A stretch of DNA of 37,350 nucleotides from the NCBI GenBank assembly GCA_021776395.1, contig JAJFFZ010000198.1:1-37350 (forward strand), in the 5' to 3' direction. The DNA comes from Hyphococcus sp. Its GTDB lineage: Bacteria; Pseudomonadota; Alphaproteobacteria; Caulobacterales; Parvularculaceae. Under the pieces are notes generated by a model, which saw only the letters and a program-made list of their open reading frames with translations, ran no database searches and had not been told where the DNA came from. The first letter of the stretch is position 1. Every line of letters starts with the position of its first letter. A program made the translations under genes and the position numbers. Positions 8,926 to 18,287 of the stretch are shown here, one piece after another.

Positions 8926-9884
8926 GCGTCAACCTGTTCGAGCTGCTCCCACATTTTTCGATCACGTTCATCGGTCCAAATACGCGGATCTCGGATGCCT
9001 TGCGCTTCATCAAAGGCGCGGGTGACGTCAAAAGGCAGGCAATGGTCAAAGATCACCCAATGGCCATATTTTTTCTCCAGCTCGGCATGGGTCTGTTTAT
9101 AGATCGCGTGCAGGTCTTTGCCGTCCGCAGCGCCTGCCTTGACCGCTTCAAACATGTCGCAAATAAATCCGCGCGTGCCGGTAATGCCCGCCTTCACCGC
9201 TTCCGGCGTCATCAATGCGTCGCCGCGACCCGGCACGATGGCTTTTGCGCCCAGCGCTTCCAGATTGTCGAGGGTCTGCGGCCAGTCGGTGAGATAAGCA
9301 TCGCCCGTGTAAGGCGTGGCGCCATACTCGACGAGGTCGCCCGCGAACAAAACTTTCTGTTCCGGCAGCCACACGACGGTGTCGCCCTTGGTGTGGCCGC
9401 GGCCAAGTTGCATCAGCTTGACCTCAAGCGCACCCATCCTGAGCGTCATTTCCCCCTTGAAGGTGAGGCTCGGCCAGGTCAGGCCGGGCACCGATTCAAC
9501 TCCCGGGAAGAGGCGGGGGAAGCGCCCAATTTCTGAGGCCATGTCCTGCTCGCCGCGCTCGATAATCAGGTCATAAGTGTCCTGGCTGGAGATGATTTGA
9601 TCGGCGCCATAGGCCGAAGCGCCAAGCACGCGCACCGCGTGATAATGAGTGAGAACGACATACTTCACCGGTTTATCCGTAACCGTCCTAATTTTCGCAA
9701 TGACGTCTTCAGCCATTGCGGGCGTCGCCTGGGTGTCGATCACCATAACCCCATCATCGCCGATGATAATACCGGTGTTCGGATCGCCCTCCGCCGTATA
9801 AGCGTAAGCCCGCCCCGGCGACAATTCAGCGAAGGTAATTTTCTTGACTTCCAAGTCCGCCTGCGAGGCGAATGCTTTTGACAT
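8922..9884 (-). CDS. MBL-fold metallo-hydrolase-like protein
   Basis: GIIIGDDGVMVIDTQATPAMAEDVIAKIRTVTDKPVKYVVLTHYHAVRVLGAS...GRGHTKGDTVVWLPEQKVLFAGDLV. Confidence 0.88.
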   Translation of the reverse strand: MSKAFASQADLEVKKITFAELSPGRAYAYTAEGDPNTGIIIGDDGVMVIDTQATPAMAEDVIAKIRTVTDKPVKYVVLTHYHAVRVLGASAYGADQIISSQDTYDLIIERGEQDMASEIGRFPRLFPGVESVPGLTWPSLTFKGEMTLRMGALEVKLMQLGRGHTKGDTVVWLPEQKVLFAGDLVEYGATPYTGDAYLTDWPQTLDNLEALGAKAIVPGRGDALMTPEAVKAGITGTRGFICDMFEAVKAGAADGKDLHAIYKQTHAELEKKYGHWVIFDHCLPFDVTRAFDEAQGIRDPRIWTDERDRKMWEQLEQVDA

Positions 9885-9902
9885 GATCTGGCGTTACTTC
9901 CG

Positions 9903-10439
9903 TTAGCTCGGGAAATCGGAGAGATGCGCCAGGTGACCGGCTGCACCTGCCGCGTCGGCCATCTCATACATCGCGCGCGCATCAACAATGCCCTCTATAT
10001 TGCCCTCTTCGTCGTAACCGACGATGGGGCCGTATGCGATGGCGAACATGATCGTGCCTTTGGGCGAGTCCGGTTGATGGCGCGTCATCGCTTCCTCGTA
10101 GAAATAACTGCCGGCGCCGCCGCGGTCGTCGTCATAGCCGAACTCGCCTTCAAGGACATAGCCTTCAACGGCGCCTAGATGGCCATGAACCGGTGCGTCA
10201 TTGCGGGCGTCGACCTTGAGCAGCATGGTGAAGCCGCCGGTCTTTTTGTCGATGTTCAGTAGTTTGAAATGTGTCCCATCCATCACCCAGGGCGTCCATG
10301 GCATTTCGGCGGCGTTGAAAAACGCCGGACGCACCTGCAATAATGTTCCGAGTTTTGTATGCCCGACCTTCGGAGCCTCTTGTCCATCCATGATCTGAAA
10401 TCCCTTCTGAGTGAATGTTGCCGGTTTAAATTCGACCAT
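9903..10439 (-). CDS. Cupin-domain protein (2,4'-dihydroxyacetophenone dioxygenase-like family); true start may be 10391
   Basis: Cupin core GGFTMLLKVDARNDAPVHGHLGAVEGYVLEGEFGYDDDRGGAGSYFYEEAMTRHQPDSPKGTIMFAI. Confidence 0.75.
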   Translation of the reverse strand: MVEFKPATFTQKGFQIMDGQEAPKVGHTKLGTLLQVRPAFFNAAEMPWTPWVMDGTHFKLLNIDKKTGGFTMLLKVDARNDAPVHGHLGAVEGYVLEGEFGYDDDRGGAGSYFYEEAMTRHQPDSPKGTIMFAIAYGPIVGYDEEGNIEGIVDARAMYEMADAAGAAGHLAHLSDFPS

Positions 10440-10581
10440 AAACTGTCAAGGGTAAAGCTACACGGGACGCCAAGCCCTGAAATGACGGATTCCACCTAGA
10501 TATTCCCTCTACGTCTGCGTTTCGGACCCAAAGCTCAGATGCGCAGGCCTCAAGCGACCGCCCTTCGCCTGGTCTGAGCAG

Positions 10582-10602
10582 TTTCCGCTATTGGCGCGGA
10601 AA
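10582..10602 (+). promoter_or_regulatory. Shared cluster motif, site 1 (TTTCCGCTATTGGCGCGGAAA)
   Basis: TTTCCGC-N7-GCGGAAA inverted repeat in the divergent cupin/phytanoyl-dioxygenase promoter region. Confidence 0.7.
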
Positions 10603-10665
10603 GACATCTCTCGCTATTATGCGCCTCGGCGGTCACACTGCAGACTATCGCGTCGGAGCCAACAC

Positions 10666-11532
10666 ATGCCGGACAACACACTCCCCCATAAACTGGAAAA
10701 GACCATATCCGGCGAAGATATCGCCGCCTATAACCGCGATGGCGCTATCGTTGTCCGTGACGCCATTCCGATGGCGTGGATAAAGCTGATGAGGCGCGCA
10801 ATCCAAACCATCATGGACCGTCCCGGCGACGCTGCCGTTGAATATACGCCCAAAGGCGAGGCCGGCCGTTACTATGGCGATTTTTTTATCTGGCGGCGCA
10901 ATGACGATTTCCGCACCTTTATGCAGGACTCGCCATTAGCGGAGGTAGCAGCGACAATCATGGGCGCCCGTGAAATGCATTTTTTCTACGATCAGCTTCT
11001 GGTCAAGGAACCCGGCACCAAGGAGGAAACACCCTGGCATCAGGATCTTCCCTATTGGCCTTTGCGCGGTGAACAGATTATTTCCATCTGGGTTCCGTTC
11101 GATTCCGCCAGCGCCGACTCCGGCGTTGTGCACTACCTTAAAGGGTCGCATAAATGGGGCAAAATGTTTGCACCCAATTCATTCGCAAGCGATAGCGGTT
11201 TTGGCGATATCTATAAAAAAGCGGGGCTTGAACCGCTTCCTGAAAATCTTGCCCGCGACCACAAACATGATGTCATACATTGGGATGTTGAACCCGGCGA
11301 CATTATTATTCATCATCCGTTGACCCTTCACTTCGCGCCGGGAAACGCTTCCCAGACCGGTCGTCGCAGAGGACTTGCGTTACGGTATGTTGGCGACGAT
11401 GCTGTGTTCGACGACAGACCTGGCACATTTATAGACAATCCACGCCTGAAAGCGAGCCTGCCCATGATCTCGCTTAAAGATGGAGAACCGCTCTGCGGCG
11501 ATCTTTTCCCGAAGGTGTGGCCGAGACCTTAA
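10666..11532 (+). CDS. Phytanoyl-CoA dioxygenase family protein
   Basis: ATG at 10666 (within ORF 10591-11532); ETPWHQDLPYWPLRGEQIISIWVPFDSASADSGVVHYLKGSHKW...EPGDIIIHHPLTLHFAPGN (HxD...H Fe ligands). Confidence 0.92.
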   Translation: MPDNTLPHKLEKTISGEDIAAYNRDGAIVVRDAIPMAWIKLMRRAIQTIMDRPGDAAVEYTPKGEAGRYYGDFFIWRRNDDFRTFMQDSPLAEVAATIMGAREMHFFYDQLLVKEPGTKEETPWHQDLPYWPLRGEQIISIWVPFDSASADSGVVHYLKGSHKWGKMFAPNSFASDSGFGDIYKKAGLEPLPENLARDHKHDVIHWDVEPGDIIIHHPLTLHFAPGNASQTGRRRGLALRYVGDDAVFDDRPGTFIDNPRLKASLPMISLKDGEPLCGDLFPKVWPRP

Positions 11533-11572
11533 GGCGTTCGGCAAAGGGCTGGTAGCAGATCCGCGCTATCAC

Positions 11573-11593
11573 GCATTGTTTTCCAATGCTTTT
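11573..11593 (+). terminator. Hairpin GCATTG-ttttc-CAATGC followed by TTTT
   Basis: 6-bp perfect stem downstream of the phytanoyl dioxygenase stop, followed by a short T run. Confidence 0.3.
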
Positions 11594-11619
11594 ACACGCC
11601 TATAACGCCATATAGGTGT

Positions 11620-11640
11620 TTTCCGCTATTGGTTGGAAAA
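11620..11640 (+). promoter_or_regulatory. Shared cluster motif, site 2 (TTTCCGCTATTGGTTGGAAAA)
   Basis: First 13 nt identical to site 1; TTTTCC/GGAAAA arms; upstream of SDR. Confidence 0.7.
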
Positions 11641-11704
11641 GGTCTGTCTGACTACGGTCAATCTCAAGGAGCTATATCCCGATATATCACGCCGGAGGTT
11701 CACT

Positions 11705-12487
11705 ATGGCAAGCAGGCTTGAAGGCAAAGCTGCAATCGTTACAGGCGGCGCTTCCGGCATCGGCCGTGCGACATGCAAGCTGTTCGCGCAAGAAGGGGCA
11801 AACGTTATTGTCGCCGATCTCGATATGGATGGAGCGCAAGCTACAGTCGAGGCTATCGGCGCGGCTGCTTGTCCTTACACGCTTGATGTGACGAAAGAAG
11901 AAGCGTGGGAAGGCCTTATGGCTGGCGGCCTTGGCGTAGGTGGAAATCTGGACATTCTTGTCAATTGCGCCGGCATTGGCCGGGCCGGAGATTTTGAAGA
12001 GCTGTCGCTTGAGGACTGGAACGCCATGGTTGCGGTTAACCTGACCGGCGTATTTCTTGGCTGCAAACATGGCGTCAGGGCCATGCGGCAAGCAGGCAAT
12101 GGCGGCTCCATCGTCAATATCTCCTCAATCGCCGGCCTTGTCGGCGGTGACGACATTGCAGGCTATAGCGCCACCAAAGGCGGCGTGACGATGCTGACGA
12201 AGTCGGTTGCTTTGCATGGCGCGCGGTTCGGCATTCGCTGCAACAGCGTTCATCCAACCTATGTGGATTCAGAAATGCTGGACCCGGTTGCAGAAGCATT
12301 TCCTGATCGCGAAACCATGCTGGCGGGAATGGCGAAGCTGGTGCCGCTTGGCCGCGTTGCGACGCCGCAAGATATTGCCAACGCCATCCTTTTTCTCGCC
12401 TCCGACGAGGCCGCCATCGTCACAGGCTCAGCGCTTCTCGCCGATGGCGGTCAGTTGGCGGGCTTGCCGAGTGCGCATACCGGTTAG
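11705..12487 (+). CDS. SDR family oxidoreductase
   Basis: ATG at 11705 (within ORF 11633-12487); AAIVTGGASGIGRATCKL, NCAGIG, YSATKGG. Confidence 0.95.
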   Translation: MASRLEGKAAIVTGGASGIGRATCKLFAQEGANVIVADLDMDGAQATVEAIGAAACPYTLDVTKEEAWEGLMAGGLGVGGNLDILVNCAGIGRAGDFEELSLEDWNAMVAVNLTGVFLGCKHGVRAMRQAGNGGSIVNISSIAGLVGGDDIAGYSATKGGVTMLTKSVALHGARFGIRCNSVHPTYVDSEMLDPVAEAFPDRETMLAGMAKLVPLGRVATPQDIANAILFLASDEAAIVTGSALLADGGQLAGLPSAHTG

Positions 12488-12530
12488 CTAAGGGTGTTCT
12501 ATGCAGCGGCTTTAGAAAGGACGAGGTTCA

Positions 12531-14177
12531 TTGACAATATACGGACTGATGCAGGAAACGCCGCTGATGATTTCGTCGCTGCTAGACTATGCGGCGTCCT
12601 ATCACGGCAAACGGGAAATCATTACGCGCACGGTCGAAGGGCCGATCCATCGCTACACCTATGCTGATGCGCGAGCGCGCGCTGCACAAGCGGCCAATAC
12701 GCTCGTCAAGCTTGAGGTCTCGCCCGGCGACCGCATTGCAACCCTCGCCTGGAATACGCATCGACATTTTGAGTTGTTTTACGCCGTCTCTGGTCTCGGC
12801 GCCGTCCTCCACACAATCAATCCACGCTTGTTTGAAGAACAGATACGCTACATCGTCAACCATGCTGAAGACCGTGTGATATTCCTTGATCTGAATTTCG
12901 TAGAGCTGGCGGAAAAGCTGGTTGATAGATTCCCAACAGTAGAGCATTACGTCATATTGACTGACCGCAGCCATATGCCGGAAACGTCTTTGCCTAATGC
13001 GCTATGTTACGAAGACCTGATCGCAGACGAATCTACAACTTTTAAGTGGCCGGAATTTGACGAAAATACCGCATCGTCATTGTGTTACACCTCCGGTACG
13101 ACGGGCAATCCCAAAGGCGTTCTTTACAGCCATCGCTCGACGGTTATTCATGCGCTTGGCGCAGCGCAGAAAGGCGCTCTCGATCTTGGATGCGCCGATA
13201 CAATCCTGCCGATCGCGCCAATGTATCACGCCAACGCCTGGGCGATGCCTTACATTGCGCCCATGGTCGGCGCCAAGCTTGTTCTTCCGGGACCGAAGAT
13301 GGATGCGCCAAGCATCCTTGAGCTGATTAATAGCGAACAGGTTACTTTCGCCTGCGCCGTGCCTACCGTATGGACCATGGTGCTGGAGCATTTGCAGGCA
13401 ACGGGCGGTCGCATAGACAGTCTCAAACGCACCACCATCGGCGGGTCTGCGGTTCCACAATCGATGATGGATATTTTTCGCGAAGAATATGGCGTCACGG
13501 TCTTGCATCTGTGGGGCATGACGGAAACCAGCCCCATGGGTACGGTGGCGACACAAACCCCTGATGTCGCCGCCCTCCCACAGAAAGAAAAGCACAACCA
13601 ACTCGCCAAGCAGGGCCGCGTTCAATACGGCATCAACATCAAGATCATCGACAAGTCCGGTGCGCTTGCGCCGCGCGATGGCGAGACATCGGGCGATCTG
13701 TGGATTAAAGGCCCATGGGCTGCGCGCTGTTATTACAAGCGCGAAGATGTGGCTCCGCTCGACGCCGACGGATGGTTTCCAACCGGTGATGTCGCGACCT
13801 GGGACGCATACGGATATATGAAAATCACTGACCGTACGAAAGATGTGATCAAGTCTGGCGGAGAATGGATCAGTTCCATTGAATTGGAAAACGCCGCCGC
13901 CGGCCATCCGCAGGTCCGTCAGGCCGCCGTTATCGGCATTTATCATCCCAAGTGGGAGGAACGCCCGCTGATGCTCATCGTGCCGACTAAGGCCGCAGCG
14001 CCTACAAAACAGGAAATTCTTGATTTCCTCAGCGCGAAGTTCGCAAAATGGCAGTTGCCTGAGGACGTCCTTTTTCTCGATGAGTTGCCGCTTACGGCCA
14101 CCGGAAAAATCATGAAGACGGCGCTGCGGGAGATGTATAAGGACTTCTCTTTTTCTGGTGACAGCGGGCCGTCGTAA
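12531..14177 (+). CDS. Long/medium-chain acyl-CoA ligase (AMP-binding)
   Basis: [76 protein letters not shown] start at 12531. Confidence 0.95.
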   Translation: MTIYGLMQETPLMISSLLDYAASYHGKREIITRTVEGPIHRYTYADARARAAQAANTLVKLEVSPGDRIATLAWNTHRHFELFYAVSGLGAVLHTINPRLFEEQIRYIVNHAEDRVIFLDLNFVELAEKLVDRFPTVEHYVILTDRSHMPETSLPNALCYEDLIADESTTFKWPEFDENTASSLCYTSGTTGNPKGVLYSHRSTVIHALGAAQKGALDLGCADTILPIAPMYHANAWAMPYIAPMVGAKLVLPGPKMDAPSILELINSEQVTFACAVPTVWTMVLEHLQATGGRIDSLKRTTIGGSAVPQSMMDIFREEYGVTVLHLWGMTETSPMGTVATQTPDVAALPQKEKHNQLAKQGRVQYGINIKIIDKSGALAPRDGETSGDLWIKGPWAARCYYKREDVAPLDADGWFPTGDVATWDAYGYMKITDRTKDVIKSGGEWISSIELENAAAGHPQVRQAAVIGIYHPKWEERPLMLIVPTKAAAPTKQEILDFLSAKFAKWQLPEDVLFLDELPLTATGKIMKTALREMYKDFSFSGDSGPS

Positions 14178-14190
14178 TTTTATTGGCGGC

Positions 14191-15144
14191 CTAACTCGAC
14201 AAGGCCGCTTTGATGCGATCAGCCACCAGTGCAAGGCCCTCCTTGCCTGCATCTATGCCTCCGGAAAATGACATAAAGCCATGTATGGTGGTCTCGAAAC
14301 ATTTGTGTTCAACAGGCGCGCCGGCGGCGGCTAAGCGATCCGCATAGGCCTTTCCTTCATCACACAAAGGATCGTAGCCGGCAGTGATGACCAAGGCCGG
14401 GGGCAAACCGCTTAAATCTTCTGTCAGAATAGGAGAAATGCGCGGGTCGCTCGCCAATGTATGCTGGTCGAGGTAGTTCCCTTTCAACCACACAACATCT
14501 TTTCTGCCAATAAAGTACTCGCCGCCGCCAAAGCTAGTGCGCGAGGCGTATTTATCATTTGCATCATCGGTAAGATCGACAGCCGGATAAACAAGCGCCT
14601 GAAAAGCGATCATGGGTCCGCCCCGCGCTTTAGCCAGTTGACACATAACCGCACTAAGATTGCCGCCAGCGCTATCACCAGTAACGGCAATGCGGCTGGC
14701 GTCGCCGCCGATTTCTGCTGCATGCGCGCCCACCCACTCCAGCGCCGCGTAACAATCATCAACGCCAGCGGGAAATTTGTGTTCCGGCGCCAGGCGATAA
14801 TCGACATTGATGACGATGACGCCAGCATTGGCGCAATAATAACGGCAAACATTTTCATGCGTGTCCATATCGCCTAAAGTCCAGCCGCCGCCGTGATAGA
14901 GTAGAAGAACGGGCAAAGCGTCCGCCGTCGCATCAGGCCAGTAAATCCGTATAGGAATCTCCCCATTGGGGCCTGGAATGGTGCGTTCTTCAACCTTGGC
15001 CACGGGCGTTTTCGGCGCATCGACCGCGATTGTCATCTCTTTCAATGCGCGGCGAGCCTCGGGCGCCGGCATTTCATGGAGCGCAGGCGCCCCCGATTCC
15101 GCGCCTTGCGCTAAAATGGCGGCTGTTTGTTTGTCTACGGTCAT
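14191..15144 (-). CDS. Alpha/beta hydrolase (hormone-sensitive-lipase-like esterase)
   Basis: LLYHGGGWTLGD (HGGG), VTGDSAGGNLSAV (GDSAGG), VDYRLAPEHKFPA. Confidence 0.95.
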   Translation of the reverse strand: MTVDKQTAAILAQGAESGAPALHEMPAPEARRALKEMTIAVDAPKTPVAKVEERTIPGPNGEIPIRIYWPDATADALPVLLLYHGGGWTLGDMDTHENVCRYYCANAGVIVINVDYRLAPEHKFPAGVDDCYAALEWVGAHAAEIGGDASRIAVTGDSAGGNLSAVMCQLAKARGGPMIAFQALVYPAVDLTDDANDKYASRTSFGGGEYFIGRKDVVWLKGNYLDQHTLASDPRISPILTEDLSGLPPALVITAGYDPLCDEGKAYADRLAAAGAPVEHKCFETTIHGFMSFSGGIDAGKEGLALVADRIKAALSS

Positions 15145-15232
15145 GGCTGGAGTCCCTTCAGATTCAGTAACAGCGATCCTTCGCAGTCAGGTCGAGAACG
15201 TCACAAAATTTTGCGCATGCTCTCTGGTCGCA

Positions 15233-15895
15233 TCACTCGCCGCCCGGTTTTTTGTCGAGAAAAATTTGTACATACATCACGCCAGCCATATCGCCCTCGG
15301 GTGTTAATCCCCGCAAGTCCACTTTTTCGACAAACGTACCTGTCGCGCCGGCATAAAGGCCAGTCCCGCCGACGATAACCCCGCGGCCCGACGGATGAGG
15401 CCCAACGGAGACCTGAGCGGGGAGGGAGCCTGTCCACGCCTCTCCGCCGGCGACTGTTTCGAAAGCCGGCAGATGCGCCGCCGGGATGCGTTCGTTTTCA
15501 TGCATAAATAATGTGCCTTGCGGCGTTGTGACCGTCCAGTCGGTCTTCCAAGTCATGTCGGGGCGTATCCCATTTGCATCGGGGAAAATTTCAAGTTCAC
15601 TGGCCAGGCCAACAAGATTTCCGTCCCTGTCGCGAATGCGTCCGGTAAAGGCGAGCATGTCGCTGATGGTAGAATTTTCGAGCGTTGTAATGGCGTCAGG
15701 CATAGGCCCAATGCCGCCGGCAAATCCGTGGGTCAGGGATAAAACATCCCCCGGCAGTTCTATGGAATATTCTATGAAGCTAGCCTCTTCGGCAGGAGCT
15801 GCTGGCGCGGGCTTGCTGAATAAAAATACGCCGCTTATGCCGAGCGTCACCCCAGTTATCATCACAGGTAGCGTTTTTTTCATCTTCTGCTCCAC
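15233..15895 (-). CDS. Secreted/anchored allene-oxide-cyclase-barrel-like protein
   Basis: N-terminal hydrophobic signal (PVMITGVTLGISGVFLF); IVGGTGLYAGATGTFVEKVDL resembles AOC/dirigent barrel repeats. Confidence 0.5.
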   Translation of the reverse strand: MEQKMKKTLPVMITGVTLGISGVFLFSKPAPAAPAEEASFIEYSIELPGDVLSLTHGFAGGIGPMPDAITTLENSTISDMLAFTGRIRDRDGNLVGLASELEIFPDANGIRPDMTWKTDWTVTTPQGTLFMHENERIPAAHLPAFETVAGGEAWTGSLPAQVSVGPHPSGRGVIVGGTGLYAGATGTFVEKVDLRGLTPEGDMAGVMYVQIFLDKKPGGE

Positions 15896-15931
15896 AGTTT
15901 ATGCATATGGCTCAAGCCATAATAGTGTAAT

Positions 15932-16480
15932 TTAGGGACGCCGGATCGGATCCGCGCCGTCCCAGTCTTGCGACTGAGCGCGGATACCGGAGAACAAACC
16001 TTCCACATCATCGCTTAACTCAATAATTTCGATCATCCCGCGCAATGGCGCCATGGTGTCGATATAGGCGAACCGTTTACCACCTACCGGCACAACCTCT
16101 CCATAGAAGGCGACTTTGTGACCATTGGCTTTGTGTCGCGCGACATCGGCATCAAAATTTTCTGTCGATACCGCCCAGTGGTGAAAGCAACCCATGCGGT
16201 CCGTTTTGACGCAATCTGCATATACGGACGGAACGTCATTATGCTGAAAGATTAACTCAAAGCACATGGACCCGGAATAAGCCAGCGCGATAGACAGATC
16301 GATATCTGTGGGGTCGTCATAATATTTCATATTCTCCGCCGGAAAGTGCTCCATGATCATCCACGGGCCAACATTGAGATTTTTGACCCATTCCATTGCA
16401 GCCGCTTCCAGATCGTCAACGACATAGGCGACCTGCATGATCGCCCCCAACGGTTGACCGAATTTACACATGCGCGTCAT
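15932..16480 (-). CDS. VOC (glyoxalase/bleomycin-resistance) family protein
   Basis: Start MTRMCKF at 16480 (within ORF 15932-16696); IMQVAYVVDDLEAAAMEWVKNLNVGPW, CFHHWAVSTENFD, IEIIEL. Confidence 0.8.
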   Translation of the reverse strand: MTRMCKFGQPLGAIMQVAYVVDDLEAAAMEWVKNLNVGPWMIMEHFPAENMKYYDDPTDIDLSIALAYSGSMCFELIFQHNDVPSVYADCVKTDRMGCFHHWAVSTENFDADVARHKANGHKVAFYGEVVPVGGKRFAYIDTMAPLRGMIEIIELSDDVEGLFSGIRAQSQDWDGADPIRRP

Positions 16481-16508
16481 GGCGCCTCCTTTTCTATATG
16501 CCGAAACG

Positions 16509-17306
16509 TCAATTCGTAAGCTGCATGCCGCCATCGACAACCATTTGCTCGCCGGTGATATGCCGCGCTTCATCGCTGGCGAGAAACAACGCAGCGTTGG
16601 CGATATCAAGTGTCTGGCCAAACTCACCCATGGGTATGCGTGATAAAAAGTCAGCGCGCACCGCCTCTTCCGGGGCGCCCGCGGCGGTTGCAACATCGCG
16701 GATTAAACCGTCATGCATCGGCGTTGTGATCTGTCCTGGGTGAATGGTGTTGCAGCGAATTTTATGACCGTTCTGTGCGCAATGCAGGGCGATTGATTTT
16801 GACAATTGCAGCACTGCGGCCTTGCTGGCGCCATAGGCGGTGATGAAAGGCGTCGGCGCTAGCGCGGCGATCGAGGAGAGATTGATGATCGATCCGCCGC
16901 CAGTTTCCGCCATGACCGGGATCGCTGCGCGGCAGCCCAGAAACACGCCTTCCGCATTGACCCGAAAAATTCGCCGCCAGTCATAAAGTGTGGTGTCTTC
17001 AGGCGAATTGCCTTTCGCCAAATCGCCAAGTCCGGCATTGTTGACGAGCACATCAAGCCCGTCGAACTTCGCGCGCATCTCGTTCATTAGCTTTGGCCAT
17101 GAAGCTTCGTCGCCGACATCCTGTTTCATAAAATCGGCGCCCAGGCCTTTGGCCGCATCTAGGCCTGCGCTTTCGTCAATATCAGTGAGCAAAACCGATG
17201 CGCCTTCTTCGAGAAATCGCTCGACAATAGCGTAGCCGATGCCTTTGGCACCGCCGGTGACAAGAGTGCGTTTACCGTGTAGCCGTCCAGAAGCAATCGC
17301 CGCCAT
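16509..17306 (-). CDS. SDR family oxidoreductase
   Basis: TLVTGGAKGIGYAIVERF, NNAGLG, YGASKAAV. Confidence 0.95.
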   Translation of the reverse strand: MAAIASGRLHGKRTLVTGGAKGIGYAIVERFLEEGASVLLTDIDESAGLDAAKGLGADFMKQDVGDEASWPKLMNEMRAKFDGLDVLVNNAGLGDLAKGNSPEDTTLYDWRRIFRVNAEGVFLGCRAAIPVMAETGGGSIINLSSIAALAPTPFITAYGASKAAVLQLSKSIALHCAQNGHKIRCNTIHPGQITTPMHDGLIRDVATAAGAPEEAVRADFLSRIPMGEFGQTLDIANAALFLASDEARHITGEQMVVDGGMQLTN

Positions 17307-17363
17307 TTTATTTCCCTAGTAGAGCGTCAAGAAAAACATTCTCAGTCTGAAATCGGCCGCAGT

Positions 17364-18134
17364 CTACGGCCCATTCGTCACGCTTTCCACGACCTCGTTC
17401 AAGTCACGCATCAGCACAGGTTTTATCTTATCCGTCCAGCGCGCGTATCCGGTCTCATTTAAATGCAACCCATCAAAGATAAATACGTCATCCTTCAACG
17501 CGCCGCTATCATCAAGAATTGTATCTGATATGTCGATGAAATTAACGCCTTCATCCGTGTCTGAATATGCTGAAATAAGAGCGTTGGCGTCGCGCATGCC
17601 GGGCCAGCTTTTCCAGCGCAGTTTCGACGGCTTTATAGATACGTAGTAAATTGGCGTATCTGGCAGCTTGGCGCGCATGACGGATACGAACTCTTTAAAG
17701 TCTTTATAAACATCATTAGCGCTGCTTGGCTCGAAACCGGCAAAATTATTGTCGCCCGCGTAGAGAACAATCGCGGCAGGTTGGTATGGAAAAATGATGC
17801 GATCAGCGTAATACGTCACATGTGATAGATTGGAGCCGCCAAATCCACGATTCAAAACCGGCAGCGGCGCCATATCTTCTGCTAAAGAGCTCCAAAAACG
17901 AAAACTCGAGCTACCAACAAACAGAACTTGTCCTAACGCAGGCGGATATTCCGCATCTTGGGTTTCAAATTTAACAATCTCAGATTCCCAAAACTCTGGC
18001 TTCGGTTGGTTTTTTACAAAATAGTATCCGAAACTGACGCCGCCCGCGACGACAAGAACAATCAGCGCTGCAATGGCGAGTCCCGTTTTTTGCAACCATC
18101 CCAACCCGCCAAGAAACGAAAATATCTTTGTCAT
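17364..18134 (-). CDS. Membrane-anchored SGNH/GDSL-type hydrolase
   Basis: N-terminal TM segment; VLFVGSSSFRFW (block I, GSS variant), YAGDNNF (block III), FDGLHLNETGY (block V). Confidence 0.85.
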   Translation of the reverse strand: MTKIFSFLGGLGWLQKTGLAIAALIVLVVAGGVSFGYYFVKNQPKPEFWESEIVKFETQDAEYPPALGQVLFVGSSSFRFWSSLAEDMAPLPVLNRGFGGSNLSHVTYYADRIIFPYQPAAIVLYAGDNNFAGFEPSSANDVYKDFKEFVSVMRAKLPDTPIYYVSIKPSKLRWKSWPGMRDANALISAYSDTDEGVNFIDISDTILDDSGALKDDVFIFDGLHLNETGYARWTDKIKPVLMRDLNEVVESVTNGP

Positions 18135-18287
18135 TCCGAATTATCCAATAAAAGAACAGCGTTACATGGCGAGAAATTGCATTGCATTGGCGTTTTGGGA
18201 TAGTAACATTATATACTGTCGCCGTTAAAACGATCGCCCCCGCCACGCACCGCAAACGGCCGTGACGGGAAGGCGCGATTTCTTAAC

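Noticed and set aside
9000-9536. 178-aa plus-strand ORF
   Set aside because: Shadow ORF opposite the MBL-fold gene
14167-14210. GGCGGCC...GGCCGCC-like hairpin between convergent ligase and esterase genes
   Set aside because: Short stem (GCGGCC/GGCCGC) with an 11-nt loop overlapping the esterase end; plausible bidirectional terminator but weak
13077-14252. 391-aa minus-strand ORF
   Set aside because: Antisense to the clearly recognisable acyl-CoA ligase; low-complexity His/Arg-rich translation typical of a shadow ORF
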